NCBI GenBank assembly: GCA_021462845.1
Contig: JAJTXU010000018.1
Coordinates: forward strand, 1 to 37,668
DNA: 37,668 nt
Reading direction: 5' to 3'
Source: Anaerolineales bacterium
Lineage (GTDB): Bacteria > Chloroflexota > Anaerolineae > Anaerolineales > Villigracilaceae
Below are positions 16,496-24,547 of this stretch, in pieces. Position 1 is the first letter of the stretch, and each line of letters opens with the position of its first letter. Made by a program: the position numbers and the translations under genes. The notes beneath the pieces were generated by a model. The model was not told the origin of the DNA. It saw nothing but the letters and a program-made list of their open reading frames with translations, and did not search any database.

Positions 16496-16526
16496 GTTCG
16501 TCCAGCAGTTGAACTGCTGGACGAAC
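16496..16526. repeat. 31-base perfect palindrome, copy 1
   Basis: GTTCGTCCAGCAGTT (16496-16510), one central G, then its exact reverse complement (16512-16526). It shares the core GCAGTT-N-AACTGC and outer GTT/AAC with copy 2 at 16545-16575. Both lie between the exporter permease gene and serA. Confidence 0.85.
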
Positions 16527-16544
16527 TACTTTTGAAGACGCGCC

Positions 16545-16575
16545 GTTTCTGCGGCAGTTAAACTGCCGCAGAAAC
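16545..16575. repeat. 31-base perfect palindrome, copy 2
   Basis: GTTTCTGCGGCAGTT (16545-16559), one central A, then its exact reverse complement (16561-16575). It starts 5 bases past the permease stop, so on the minus strand it could also act as the 3'-end hairpin of the exporter operon. Confidence 0.85.
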
Positions 16576-16580
16576 GAATA

Positions 16581-17834
16581 TCATTCATACCGCAGCGCTT
16601 CGACAGGTTCGAGGTTCGCCGCGCGGTTGGCGGGATAAATGCCAAAGAATAACCCGACCGCCGCCGAGAAGATCGTGGCAAGCGCAATCGCGTCGGTTGT
16701 GACCAGCGGGATGAAGTCTGTGCCGTTTGCCGCGGCGATCTGCCCCACCGCATAGGCGATCAGCCAACCGAGAATGATGCCGATGATCCCGCCGATGAGG
16801 CTCAGCAGGGACGACTCGGTGAGAAATTGAATCAATATATCGCGTCGGCGCGCGCCAAGCGCCTTGCGTAAACCGATCTCGCGCGTGCGCTCCGTAACCG
16901 AGACAAGCATGATGTTCATGATGCCAATGCCGCCCACGAGCAGAGAGATTCCCGCAATGCCGCCCAGAAAGATCGTGAGCACGCCGGTAATCGCGCCAAA
17001 CGTTTGAAGAAAATCCTGTTGGGTAAACACGGTGAAATCGTCACTGCCAATGGGCGTGCGATGCCGTTGGCGCAAAATATTTGCGATCTCCTCCGAGGCT
17101 TGGGGAACCGTATCTCCGCTTGTGGCTTGCACGAAGATCACATCGACCTCATCGCGCGCGTTGCGTTTGAGCAGGCGCGCCTGCGCGGTGGTAAACGGCA
17201 GGTAGGCGCTGTTATCCTCGCTGCCGAACGCGCCGCCGCCTTTCGCCACCAGCACGCCGATAATACGGAAAGGCTGTCCCTCAATGCGGATCGTTTCCCC
17301 CACAATGCCGTCATGCCGACCCATGATCGCGTCGGCGGCTTCAGGTCCGAGCACAACAACAGACATGCGCCCCAACAAATGCTCCTGATTGATAAACTCG
17401 CCTTCCGAAAGTTCCAGGTTCCGAACGGCAAAATATTCCGGGGTGATGCCGGTGATCGTGGTTGACGCGTTTTCACCAGCAAAGCTAATGACCCCGTTAC
17501 CTTGAATCGCCGGCGCCACAGCCGTTACCGAGGGCGCGGCGAAGGGGTCGGCAAGCGCGGCGGCATCGGCGAGAGTTAACGGACGATCATTCTGCGCGCT
17601 GCTTCGATCTGGCGCCTCTTGCTGGCTTTCGGGACTGCCGCGAAATACGAACAACAAATTCGTGCCGATACTGCTGATCGAACCAGTGATAGACGCTTCC
17701 GCGCCGTTGCCCACCGCCAGCATGGCGATCACCGCGGCGACGCCGATCACAATTCCCAACACGGTCAGACCGGACCTCAACTTGTTGCCACTGATGGATT
17801 CGAGCGCCTCCAGGAAGGCTTGCGCAATGCTCAT
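16581..17834 (-). CDS. MacB-like ABC transporter permease
   Basis: A 417-residue inner-membrane protein: an N-terminal transmembrane helix (about 20-42), a large extracytoplasmic MacB_PCD domain, and three C-terminal helices of the FtsX domain ([24 protein letters not shown], then two more). The [19 protein letters not shown] block is diagnostic of the MacB/LolCE/FtsX type. With the ATPase and adaptor it forms a mechanotransmission-type exporter for peptides, lipids or toxic compounds; the cargo is unknown. Its start overlaps the ATPase stop by 4 bases (ATGA). Confidence 0.92.
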   Translation of the reverse strand: MSIAQAFLEALESISGNKLRSGLTVLGIVIGVAAVIAMLAVGNGAEASITGSISSIGTNLLFVFRGSPESQQEAPDRSSAQNDRPLTLADAAALADPFAAPSVTAVAPAIQGNGVISFAGENASTTITGITPEYFAVRNLELSEGEFINQEHLLGRMSVVVLGPEAADAIMGRHDGIVGETIRIEGQPFRIIGVLVAKGGGAFGSEDNSAYLPFTTAQARLLKRNARDEVDVIFVQATSGDTVPQASEEIANILRQRHRTPIGSDDFTVFTQQDFLQTFGAITGVLTIFLGGIAGISLLVGGIGIMNIMLVSVTERTREIGLRKALGARRRDILIQFLTESSLLSLIGGIIGIILGWLIAYAVGQIAAANGTDFIPLVTTDAIALATIFSAAVGLFFGIYPANRAANLEPVEALRYE

Positions 17835-18526
17835 TCGCCGCCATCCAGCAACCCGTCGCGCAAGCGGATAACGCGCTGGGTTTGTTCGGCGATCGTTGGG
17901 TCGTGAGTAATGATGATTAACGTGGTTCCGCTCTCTTTGTTCAGATCGAGTAGCAATTTCATAATTTCCTTGCCGACCTTCGAATCGAGATTGCCCGTCG
18001 GCTCATCCGCCATGATGATGGCAGGGTCGTTGACGATGGCGCGCGCAATCGCCACGCGTTGTTGCTGTCCACCGGATAGTTCGGCGGGACGATGCGTCAT
18101 CCGATTCTCCAGTCCGACGGCTTTCAACGCTTCGACTGCCCGCGCGCGCCTGCCCTTCGCATTCCCGGCATATTTGGAATTACTGGAATATCGCAGAGGA
18201 AGTTCCACGTTGGTGATGGCAGTTTGCCGCGAAAGCAAATTGAAACTTTGAAAGACAAAGCCCACTTTGCGATTACGAATATCCGCCAGTTGATCGTCGT
18301 TCAAATTGGCGACCGTTTCGCCATCCAACACGTATTCACCAGCGCTGGGACGGTCTAAACAGCCGAGCGTATTCATCAGCGTGGATTTGCCCGAGCCCGA
18401 GGGTCCCATGATCGCCACCACTTCGCCGCGTTGAATATTGAACGATACGCCGCGCAAGGCTTCCACTTCCACCTCGCCCATCTGGTAGACCTTGCGAAGG
18501 TCGTGGGTTTGAATCACCCAATCCAT
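17831..18526 (-). CDS. MacB/LolD-type ABC transporter ATP-binding protein
   Basis: A 231-residue ATPase with Walker [10 protein letters not shown] (41-49), Q-loop FQSFNLL, signature LSGGQQQR (150-157) and Walker B IIMADEP (170-176). It powers the permease encoded directly after it. The ATG at 18526 is chosen because GGAGG lies five bases before it; an ATG four codons earlier would place this site inside the gene. The adaptor gene ends one base before it. Confidence 0.93.
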   Translation of the reverse strand: MDWVIQTHDLRKVYQMGEVEVEALRGVSFNIQRGEVVAIMGPSGSGKSTLMNTLGCLDRPSAGEYVLDGETVANLNDDQLADIRNRKVGFVFQSFNLLSRQTAITNVELPLRYSSNSKYAGNAKGRRARAVEALKAVGLENRMTHRPAELSGGQQQRVAIARAIVNDPAIIMADEPTGNLDSKVGKEIMKLLLDLNKESGTTLIIITHDPTIAEQTQRVIRLRDGLLDGGE

Positions 18527-18527
18527 G

Positions 18528-19793
18528 CTAGCCTCCAAACGGACCGGCTATTTCGGCAGGCGGGTTGAGGATGATCGAATCGCCTTCTGAAACTTCGCCG
18601 CCAGCCAGCACGCTCATCGTGTCGGAGGAAGAGCCGAGGCTGACCTCGGTTTTCTGCGGCGCGCCATTCACCATCAAATACACATAGCGTTGTCCATCCA
18701 GCAAACGCACGGCGCGATTTGGAATCAGGATCACATCGTTGATTTCTTCTACTGTAATATTCACCGCCGCGGTCATGCCAGGTTTGACATCCGCGTCTGC
18801 ATCGGTCAATTCGATGGTGACTTTGAAGTTCACCACGCCGTTGACGTTTGTGCCGGCTTTGGCGACTTCAACCACTTCGCCGTGATAATCCTTGCCAAGG
18901 ATGGCATCGAAGGATAGTGCCGCAGGTTGACCAACCTCCACGCTGTTGATATCCACCTCGGAAACTTCGACATCCACGAACAGGCTGGTCAGATCGTCGA
19001 GGCGGAATGCCGCCGCGCCCGCGCTCACCTGATCGCCGGGGAGCGGGTTGGCTTCGGTCACAGTGGCGGCAAACGGCGCGGAAACGCGAGCCAGGTTGAG
19101 GGTGGCTTGAGCCGCATCCACGCGGGCTTGGGCGGCGGCGATCTCGGTCAGGTTGCCCCCTGCGAGCCGGTCAAATTCGCGCTGGGCATCGTCTAGTTTT
19201 GCTTTTGCAAGCGCAAGGTCTTCGTCCGCTTTGGCAATGGCTTCCGCACCGGCGTAGCCGCGATATTCCTTCAGGACCGGAATTTTCCGATTGCCGAATG
19301 TTTTGTAAATGATTTCCTTGATGTGAATTTTTCCGTTCAATTCTTTGCGCCAGTTGGCGGCTTTGTCGTACACTGCCTGCGCGTCGCGCAGGTTGATCGT
19401 CGCCTGGGCAAGCGCGGTATCGGAATTGGTCAGATCGTCCAACGACTGTTGCGCGCTGGCAAGGTCTGCCTCGGCAAGGATAACGCTTTGCGGCAGGGAT
19501 GTTTTCTCGAGGTAGGCAAGCACAAAATTTGCGGGGACGTTATCGCCCACTTTCGCATTCACCACATCCACTGTGCCTGCCGCCTGCCAGATCAGGGTCG
19601 CCGATTGTTTCGCGCGGACGGTTCCCGTCGCGCCGATGGTGGCAACCAGGTTCCCCCGTTCGATCGAGGCGGTTTGGAACTGGCTGGATGCGTCCGGCTG
19701 GGAAGTCCGCGCATAGGAAGACCAACCGATTCCCACGATCAAGAGCAGTAAGACGATCCATAGCCATTTTCGTTTCTTGAAAAAATCACGCAT
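18528..19793 (-). CDS. HlyD/MacA-type membrane-fusion (adaptor) protein
   Basis: A 421-residue protein with one N-terminal membrane anchor (about 9-26), a lipoyl/barrel-sandwich half-motif ([16 protein letters not shown]), a long helical hairpin (about 100-235) and a C-terminal beta-barrel domain. It couples the MacB-like pump to the cell exterior. In this probably single-membrane lineage it would serve as an extracytoplasmic gate rather than reach an outer-membrane channel; no TolC-like gene is nearby. The ATG at 19793 has GGAGGAACCTC just upstream; the in-frame upstream extension is discarded. Confidence 0.9.
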   Translation of the reverse strand: MRDFFKKRKWLWIVLLLLIVGIGWSSYARTSQPDASSQFQTASIERGNLVATIGATGTVRAKQSATLIWQAAGTVDVVNAKVGDNVPANFVLAYLEKTSLPQSVILAEADLASAQQSLDDLTNSDTALAQATINLRDAQAVYDKAANWRKELNGKIHIKEIIYKTFGNRKIPVLKEYRGYAGAEAIAKADEDLALAKAKLDDAQREFDRLAGGNLTEIAAAQARVDAAQATLNLARVSAPFAATVTEANPLPGDQVSAGAAAFRLDDLTSLFVDVEVSEVDINSVEVGQPAALSFDAILGKDYHGEVVEVAKAGTNVNGVVNFKVTIELTDADADVKPGMTAAVNITVEEINDVILIPNRAVRLLDGQRYVYLMVNGAPQKTEVSLGSSSDTMSVLAGGEVSEGDSIILNPPAEIAGPFGG

Positions 19794-19827
19794 GAGGTTC
19801 CTCCAACAGATTTCTAAAGCCGGGAAA

Positions 19828-19855
19828 ATTCTACCCGACAAATATGAATTGCCAA
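19828..19855 (-). promoter_or_regulatory. Promoter of the MacA/MacB-like operon
   Basis: On the minus strand TTGGCA (19855-19850), a 16-base spacer and TAGAAT (19833-19828), 34 bases before the adaptor start. The rest of the 231-base divergent gap 19794-20024 shows no gene; it also holds the TATAAT box of the next gene on the other strand. Confidence 0.6.
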
Positions 19856-20012
19856 TGAATTCCTTAGCGAGGTATACGCAAATATGATGACGGGGTTTCT
19901 CGTATGCTCGCAAAACAGTTATACAGAAGTAGTCGCAGAGGAGTAGAGAAGGTTAAAACTCTATGGCAAGCAAAGGCAACCCGCCCACTCCGCTTCAATT
20001 CATCCGTGCTGA

Positions 20013-20018
20013 TATAAT
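20013..20018 (+). promoter_or_regulatory. -10 box of a likely leaderless protease transcript
   Basis: A perfect TATAAT ends six bases before the GTG start at 20025. No Shine-Dalgarno sequence is present and no good -35 is seen. Confidence 0.55.
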
Positions 20019-20024
20019 TTTCTC

Positions 20025-21299
20025 GTGTTTTATCGAATTGCTCGCATACTCGATTTCCTCGCCATCCTGCTCCTCGTCATCTTTGCGGTAGCAGGCGACG
20101 CGCCGCGTTTCACCGGTCAAACCGACCGCGTGCGCCTCTACACGCGCGAAATCGAGTTCGATTATCCGAATTGGGTGTGGAATGCCACATGGATAAAGAT
20201 CGAACAAAACGCCATCGGCTTACCCTATCTCTTCGACCGTGGCGCGAACAAACAGATCGTTTTCGAATATCTGCGCACAACGCAACAATTGATGGAAACC
20301 GAGTATTACCTCGAACTCGTCATCTCCGACCCCGCCGTCACCGACAAAGAAACTGCCAGCGCGCAACTCCGCGCCAACAGAGATCTCCTGCTCAAACGGC
20401 AGGAGTTACTGGCTCCGCTCGCTGAGGCAACCCTGCAAGGTCAAATCTCCGAAGCATTGGCTGAACTCAACCTAACCACAGGCGGTCAACCAATCCCGCC
20501 TGCCCTCTATCACACCTCCCCTACGCCGCTCGCCCTCGTCGTTTCGCGCCGCAATGTAATCGAACAGATCGCGAACATTTCAATCCTCCCGACCCTCACC
20601 CTCGACGATCAGATCAAACTCGAAAACAGCGTGGCAGATTCGCTGGATGTCTCTACGCTCACCGTCCCCATTGGCGGCGTGGGCGTGTACCCCACCATGG
20701 TCACCGAAACCACCGACCTGCGTTGGCTACTCGAAACCATCGCGCACGAATGGACACACAACTATCTCAACATCCGCCCGCTGGGAATCAATTACAGCGC
20801 GACTCCCGAACTGCGCACGATGAACGAAACAACCGCGTCCATTGCGGGAAATGAAGTGGGGACGTTTCTCATCGAAAACTATTATCCCGAACTACTTGCT
20901 TCGAATCCCCATTTCGGCTTGGTCGCCTTTCCCCAAACATCTCCCACCCTCGGCGACCAGGACGATGCGCCGCCCTTCGACTTCCGCGCTGAAATGCGCG
21001 AAACACGCATCGCCACCGATGAACTGCTCGCCCAGGGGAAAATCGAAGACGCAGAAGCCTACATGGAGGCGCGTCGTCAAGTCTTCTGGCAAAACGGATA
21101 TTTACTCCGCAAACTGAATCAAGCATACTTCGCTTTCCACGGCGCGTACGCGGATGTGCCCGGCGGCGCGGCAGGGGAAGATCCGGTTGGTCCCGCTGTC
21201 CGCGCCCTGCGCGAACAAAGCGACTCGCTGGCAGATTTCATCAACACCATCGCGCAAATGACGTCCTTCCAAGAACTGCAACTGGCGATTCAAAATTAA
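20025..21299 (+). CDS. Membrane-anchored HEXXH zinc peptidase, unassigned family
   Basis: A 424-residue protein with an N-terminal transmembrane helix (about 8-24) and an extracytoplasmic body. HEWTH (241-245) is a zinc-protease HEXXH motif, and Glu268 or Glu277 in MNETTASIAGNEVG about 25-35 residues later could be the third ligand, as in gluzincins. The C-terminal NQAYFAFHGAYADVPGG stretch recalls predicted aminopeptidases of the COG4324 kind, but I am not certain. The start is GTG. It is followed 4 bases later by the DsbA-cyclophilin lipoprotein gene, so both may act on exported proteins. Confidence 0.7.
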   Translation: MFYRIARILDFLAILLLVIFAVAGDAPRFTGQTDRVRLYTREIEFDYPNWVWNATWIKIEQNAIGLPYLFDRGANKQIVFEYLRTTQQLMETEYYLELVISDPAVTDKETASAQLRANRDLLLKRQELLAPLAEATLQGQISEALAELNLTTGGQPIPPALYHTSPTPLALVVSRRNVIEQIANISILPTLTLDDQIKLENSVADSLDVSTLTVPIGGVGVYPTMVTETTDLRWLLETIAHEWTHNYLNIRPLGINYSATPELRTMNETTASIAGNEVGTFLIENYYPELLASNPHFGLVAFPQTSPTLGDQDDAPPFDFRAEMRETRIATDELLAQGKIEDAEAYMEARRQVFWQNGYLLRKLNQAYFAFHGAYADVPGGAAGEDPVGPAVRALREQSDSLADFINTIAQMTSFQELQLAIQN

Positions 21300-21303
21300 C
21301 TTC

Positions 21304-22527
21304 ATGCTAAAAAAAACTTCATCACTATTGCTTCTCTGCTTGTGGGCAACCGCCTGCTCGCCTGCCTCCGTTACCCCCACGATCAACCTCACGCCGCCGC
21401 CCGATCTTGTCATTCCGACCCAGCCATCCTGCACCACGGTCAACATCGAACCCACGCCGGGACCGGAGACGCCATCCTTGTTCCCGCCGGAGAATGAAAA
21501 CGACCGTTCGCTGGGAGCCGGCGAAGCGGCTGTTTCTTTCATTGCCTACATTGACTATCAAGATTCGCGCAGTAAATTTTTCGTCGCTGTGGCAAATCAA
21601 TTGCTCGAAGAATTCCCGAAAGATGCGCGGTTCACCTTCCGCCCATTCCCGCTTGTAGATGTAAACGATAAATCCGCGCTCGCCATGCAAGCCATCGAAG
21701 CCGCAAACAGACAGGGAAAATTCTGGGATATGCACAACCTGCTGTTCGCGCAACACGAGAATTGGGCAAACCTGTCGGCGGCGGATTTCGAACAATGGGT
21801 CACCGCCCAAGCCTCCACGTCGGAAATGAACGTCGAGCAGTTCAAATCCGATCTCAAAAGCGAGGAGACCGTGGCGCAAGTTCAACGCTATGCCGACGAT
21901 GGAAAAACCATCGGCATCCCCGGCACGCCGCTCATCCTCATCAACGGACAGATCTACGGCGGACCGCGCGATCACGGCAGTCTCAGGGACATCATCGCGT
22001 TGATCCTCATGGGCAAGCGTCAGTTCGCCTCCTGCCCCCCACTCACCGTGCAAACCGATCGCCAGTACATCGCCACACTGCGCACCGAAAAAGGCGGCAT
22101 TGTGATCGAACTCTTCGCGGATAAAGCGCCAATCACAGTCAATTCATTCATCTTTCTCGCGCGCAATGGATGGTACGACGGCGCCACTTTTCACCGCGTC
22201 ATCCCTGACCTTTTCGCGCTGACCGGCGACCCAAGCGGCACCGGCGACGGGAACCCGGGCTACTACATCATTAACGAGTTCGACCCCTCCCTGCAATTCA
22301 ACCGTCCCGGCATGGTGGGAATGACCAATGTTGGACCCAACGCCAGCGACGGTCAATTCTTCATCACCTACGCGCCCACTGCCCAATACAATGGAAAGTA
22401 CACAATCTTCGGTCAGGTACTCACCGGCATGGACGTGTTGATTTCACTCACGCCGCGCGATGCCCAGCCGGGAAGCGACACGTCGCCTGGGAATAGGCTA
22501 TTAAATGTGGAGATTGAGGAAAGGTGA
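21304..22527 (+). CDS. Lipoprotein fusion: cysteine-less DsbA-like domain plus cyclophilin
   Basis: A 407-residue lipoprotein (signal ending ATAC, Cys18) with a Pro-rich linker, a DsbA/thioredoxin_4-like domain (about 74-240) and a cyclophilin-type peptidyl-prolyl isomerase domain (about 255-405). In the first domain the usual DFQCPxC site reads DYQDSRS (84-90): both active cysteines are replaced by Asp87 and Ser90, while the cis-Pro loop GIPGTPLILING remains. The cyclophilin has FHRVI (296-300), TGDPSGTG and QFFITYAP. A folding or chaperone role outside the membrane is likely; disulfide activity is not. It is probably co-transcribed with the peptidase gene. A remnant of a second copy lies at 23560-23697. 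Confidence 0.85.
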   Translation: MLKKTSSLLLLCLWATACSPASVTPTINLTPPPDLVIPTQPSCTTVNIEPTPGPETPSLFPPENENDRSLGAGEAAVSFIAYIDYQDSRSKFFVAVANQLLEEFPKDARFTFRPFPLVDVNDKSALAMQAIEAANRQGKFWDMHNLLFAQHENWANLSAADFEQWVTAQASTSEMNVEQFKSDLKSEETVAQVQRYADDGKTIGIPGTPLILINGQIYGGPRDHGSLRDIIALILMGKRQFASCPPLTVQTDRQYIATLRTEKGGIVIELFADKAPITVNSFIFLARNGWYDGATFHRVIPDLFALTGDPSGTGDGNPGYYIINEFDPSLQFNRPGMVGMTNVGPNASDGQFFITYAPTAQYNGKYTIFGQVLTGMDVLISLTPRDAQPGSDTSPGNRLLNVEIEER

Positions 22528-22538
22528 GAAAGAACGAT

Positions 22539-23330
22539 TCACGGGATGGATGGCGCTGAATTGCCGCCCAATTCTACAAGCCTTTCGTCTTGAGTCCATC
22601 CACCAGATCCCAATTGAAAATCATAAAGGTAATCGAAAAGCTTTACTCCGTTTTCATCCGTGATTTTTGCTTTATACAAGGCTATATGTGCTCCTCCAGT
22701 ATTCAACTCCTCAAATAGTGAAAAGTGGGGTAACGACCAAAAGAAAAATGCCGCCTTATTAGCTACATCAATGGTTGAAGTTTGCAACTCCAAATTTACT
22801 GTTTGAAAGCCTCCAACAGATGTCACATTCAGCACAAATGGAATATCGCGCAGGTCGTACTCATCTAAAAAAGGATCGATACGCTCTGAGAGGAGAGATG
22901 CGGTTTCCTTATCAGATAGTGCAAGAGGAGAATCTTGCGCAGCTAGCATCGTGTCAAGCCGCTCAGAATCGACGGTCTTGTCTGAATAATCTAACTGATT
23001 GCCATCTTTATCTTGAAGAACTTTGACAAGGCTTTCAACCTTGAAACCTTCCTGTCGGGCATAAATAAAAACCGTTCGATCCACGGCATTCAACATAATT
23101 GAATCTTCGGTGGAGCTCCATTCATCGGCGCTCTGTACAATAATTAGGAGTCGCAAGGGAGACGCGTTTAAAACAGTAATCTCGGAAACTGAAATGTTCT
23201 GCTCTTTGAATTGAGCCTCAAGATATCGCACAATCCCATCTTGGGCATTTGCCTGAGTTGTCGAGATAACGATAATGCTTAAAGTGATTAGAAATAACAC
23301 CGCCACAGTTTGCCATTTTGATTTATTCAT
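22539..23330 (-). CDS. Secreted protein of unknown family 'B', copy 1
   Basis: A 263-residue protein with an N-terminal signal peptide or anchor (VAVLFLITLSIIVISTTQANA). It is clearly related to the protein at 23738-24535: shared features include a RYLEAQF/EYLKSKL helix near the start, TASLLSE, GGFQTVNL/EGFQTLNL, and LN..GA.IALxxxKI....LFDYLYDFQLGSGGW near the end. No known catalytic motif is recognised. The start at 23330 has GGAG upstream. It follows the remnant of an 'A' gene by 13 bases and ends tail-to-tail with the cyclophilin gene, 11 bases apart. Confidence 0.7.
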   Translation of the reverse strand: MNKSKWQTVAVLFLITLSIIVISTTQANAQDGIVRYLEAQFKEQNISVSEITVLNASPLRLLIIVQSADEWSSTEDSIMLNAVDRTVFIYARQEGFKVESLVKVLQDKDGNQLDYSDKTVDSERLDTMLAAQDSPLALSDKETASLLSERIDPFLDEYDLRDIPFVLNVTSVGGFQTVNLELQTSTIDVANKAAFFFWSLPHFSLFEELNTGGAHIALYKAKITDENGVKLFDYLYDFQLGSGGWTQDERLVELGGNSAPSIP

Positions 23331-23343
23331 TTTCAACTCCAAT

Positions 23344-23559
23344 TTACGGACCAAAGTTCCTAAATTGCCAGAAAAAATATGTGTCAACATTATAAGGAGA
23401 TTCGATTCTCCACAACGCTTGATCAAATAAATGCCAAGCGCCGTTTGCATCTTTATAGCTCGTATTCGAGAACAAAGTATCCAATTGATTAAATGCGCTA
23501 GCATGTACTTCAGAATGAGCATAAACCCGAATAGGCGGTGACACTCCTACGCTCTTGCA
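23344..23559 (-). pseudogene. C-terminal remnant of an 'A' family gene
   Basis: The last 71 codons align without gaps to the C-terminus of the A protein (24548-24763), with about 43% identical residues (AHSEVH, SY.D, LWR, PY.V, final GP). The frame stays open to about 23868, but beyond 23559 it runs antisense through a cyclophilin-coding fragment and then through the end of B copy 2, so no intact gene remains. It is the tail left by a deletion. Confidence 0.8.
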
Positions 23560-23697
23560 GATGGAAAGTACACAATCTTCGGTCAGGTGCTCGCCGGCAT
23601 AGACGTTCTGCTCGCGCTCACCCCGCGCGACGCGCAGCCGGGCAGCGATACCCCGCCGGGAGATAAATTGTTGAACGTTGAGATCGAAGAAAAATAA
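23560..23697 (+). pseudogene. 3' remnant of a second cyclophilin gene
   Basis: These 46 codons (with stop TAA) align without gaps to the last 46 codons of the DsbA-cyclophilin gene (22390-22527): 36 of 45 residues are identical, and most base changes are at third codon positions. The first 28 bases after the first codon position are identical. There is no start codon or upstream cyclophilin sequence; the preceding DNA is the A remnant on the other strand. It is a fragment of a gene that was once under selection. Confidence 0.85.
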
Positions 23698-23737
23698 CCA
23701 GCAGATTCGGTAAAGAAATTTACAAAAGGTATCTACA

Positions 23738-24535
23738 TTAAGGGGATGGTGCCGGCGCAGGTATAGAAGGATACCAACTGTCAATATTAATTCCATCCAC
23801 AACCCACCAACCTTCTGTCCCGAACTGTAAATCGAAAAAATAAACAAGAAGAGGCTCGTCTGTCTCATTGCTTAGCTTTAGTATCGCCAGAGCAATTCCG
23901 GCCCCCTGTGAGTTCAGATCCTGAGTAAGATGATGTAGCCCATCCTTGGACGGAGGTATGACTAGAGCTGCATCTTCCTTTGAAATGCCAGACGCATACA
24001 AATTTAAGGTTTGAAATCCTTCAGCTGAAATCACTGCACCGTCAATTCTTGACAATCCATATTGCGCCAACTTCTCACTCAACAAACTTGCTGTAGCCGC
24101 TTCCGCGAGTCGAGGCGGATCGATTTTATGATACATCAATTCCGGCTCAATCTTAATCCATCCCTTGTAAACTTGTTCTCCTTTCATATTTAGAACAATA
24201 GTGGTCAGCCCATTAATTCGGTAACCTCTGTCGGCGGCGAACATTGATTCTCGAAAAACCATATGAACGTTTATTGAATCCTCAGGCGCGCCCTTATCAT
24301 CTGTCCCTAAACTACGGATGGTTACTTCAATTTCCAGTGGAACATCTTGAAGTACAACAATGTTATCGACAGGAACGCCAAGCTGATCGAGTTTACTTTT
24401 TAGATATTCCACAACGCTCTCTTGTTGATAAGTTAGAGATTCCAATTGTTCTGCCTTTGTTCGATCGGAAAGCATCAAAACCAAGATGGTTGCGAAAAGC
24501 AGAACAAATCCAAGGAGCAGGTTCTTGCGCGTCAT
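23738..24535 (-). CDS. Secreted protein of unknown family 'B', copy 2
   Basis: A 265-residue protein with an N-terminal hydrophobic signal or anchor (LLLGFVLLFATILVLML) and an otherwise soluble body, paralogous to 22539-23330 along its whole length. Conserved parts are TASLLSEKL, SAEGFQTLNLY, QGAGIALAILKL and YFFDLQFGTEGWW. It ends in a Pro/Ala/Ser tail. The ATG at 24535 is chosen because GGAGG lies five bases upstream. It follows the A gene by 12 bases, so A and B form an operon. I do not recognise the family. Confidence 0.72.
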   Translation of the reverse strand: MTRKNLLLGFVLLFATILVLMLSDRTKAEQLESLTYQQESVVEYLKSKLDQLGVPVDNIVVLQDVPLEIEVTIRSLGTDDKGAPEDSINVHMVFRESMFAADRGYRINGLTTIVLNMKGEQVYKGWIKIEPELMYHKIDPPRLAEAATASLLSEKLAQYGLSRIDGAVISAEGFQTLNLYASGISKEDAALVIPPSKDGLHHLTQDLNSQGAGIALAILKLSNETDEPLLVYFFDLQFGTEGWWVVDGINIDSWYPSIPAPAPSP

Positions 24536-24547
24536 ATTTGCCTCCAA

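Noticed and set aside
19794-19913. N-terminal extension of the adaptor protein
   Set aside because: A strong ribosome-binding site and the membrane anchor start at 19793, and a promoter lies within the proposed extension.
21325-22053. Open minus-strand frame of 242 codons
   Set aside because: It is antisense to the DsbA-cyclophilin gene, with composition typical of a shadow frame.
23344-23868. A 174-codon minus-strand frame read as one intact gene
   Set aside because: Only its last 71 codons resemble a protein family (A); the rest runs antisense through a cyclophilin fragment and the end of B copy 2, so it is a chimeric accident.
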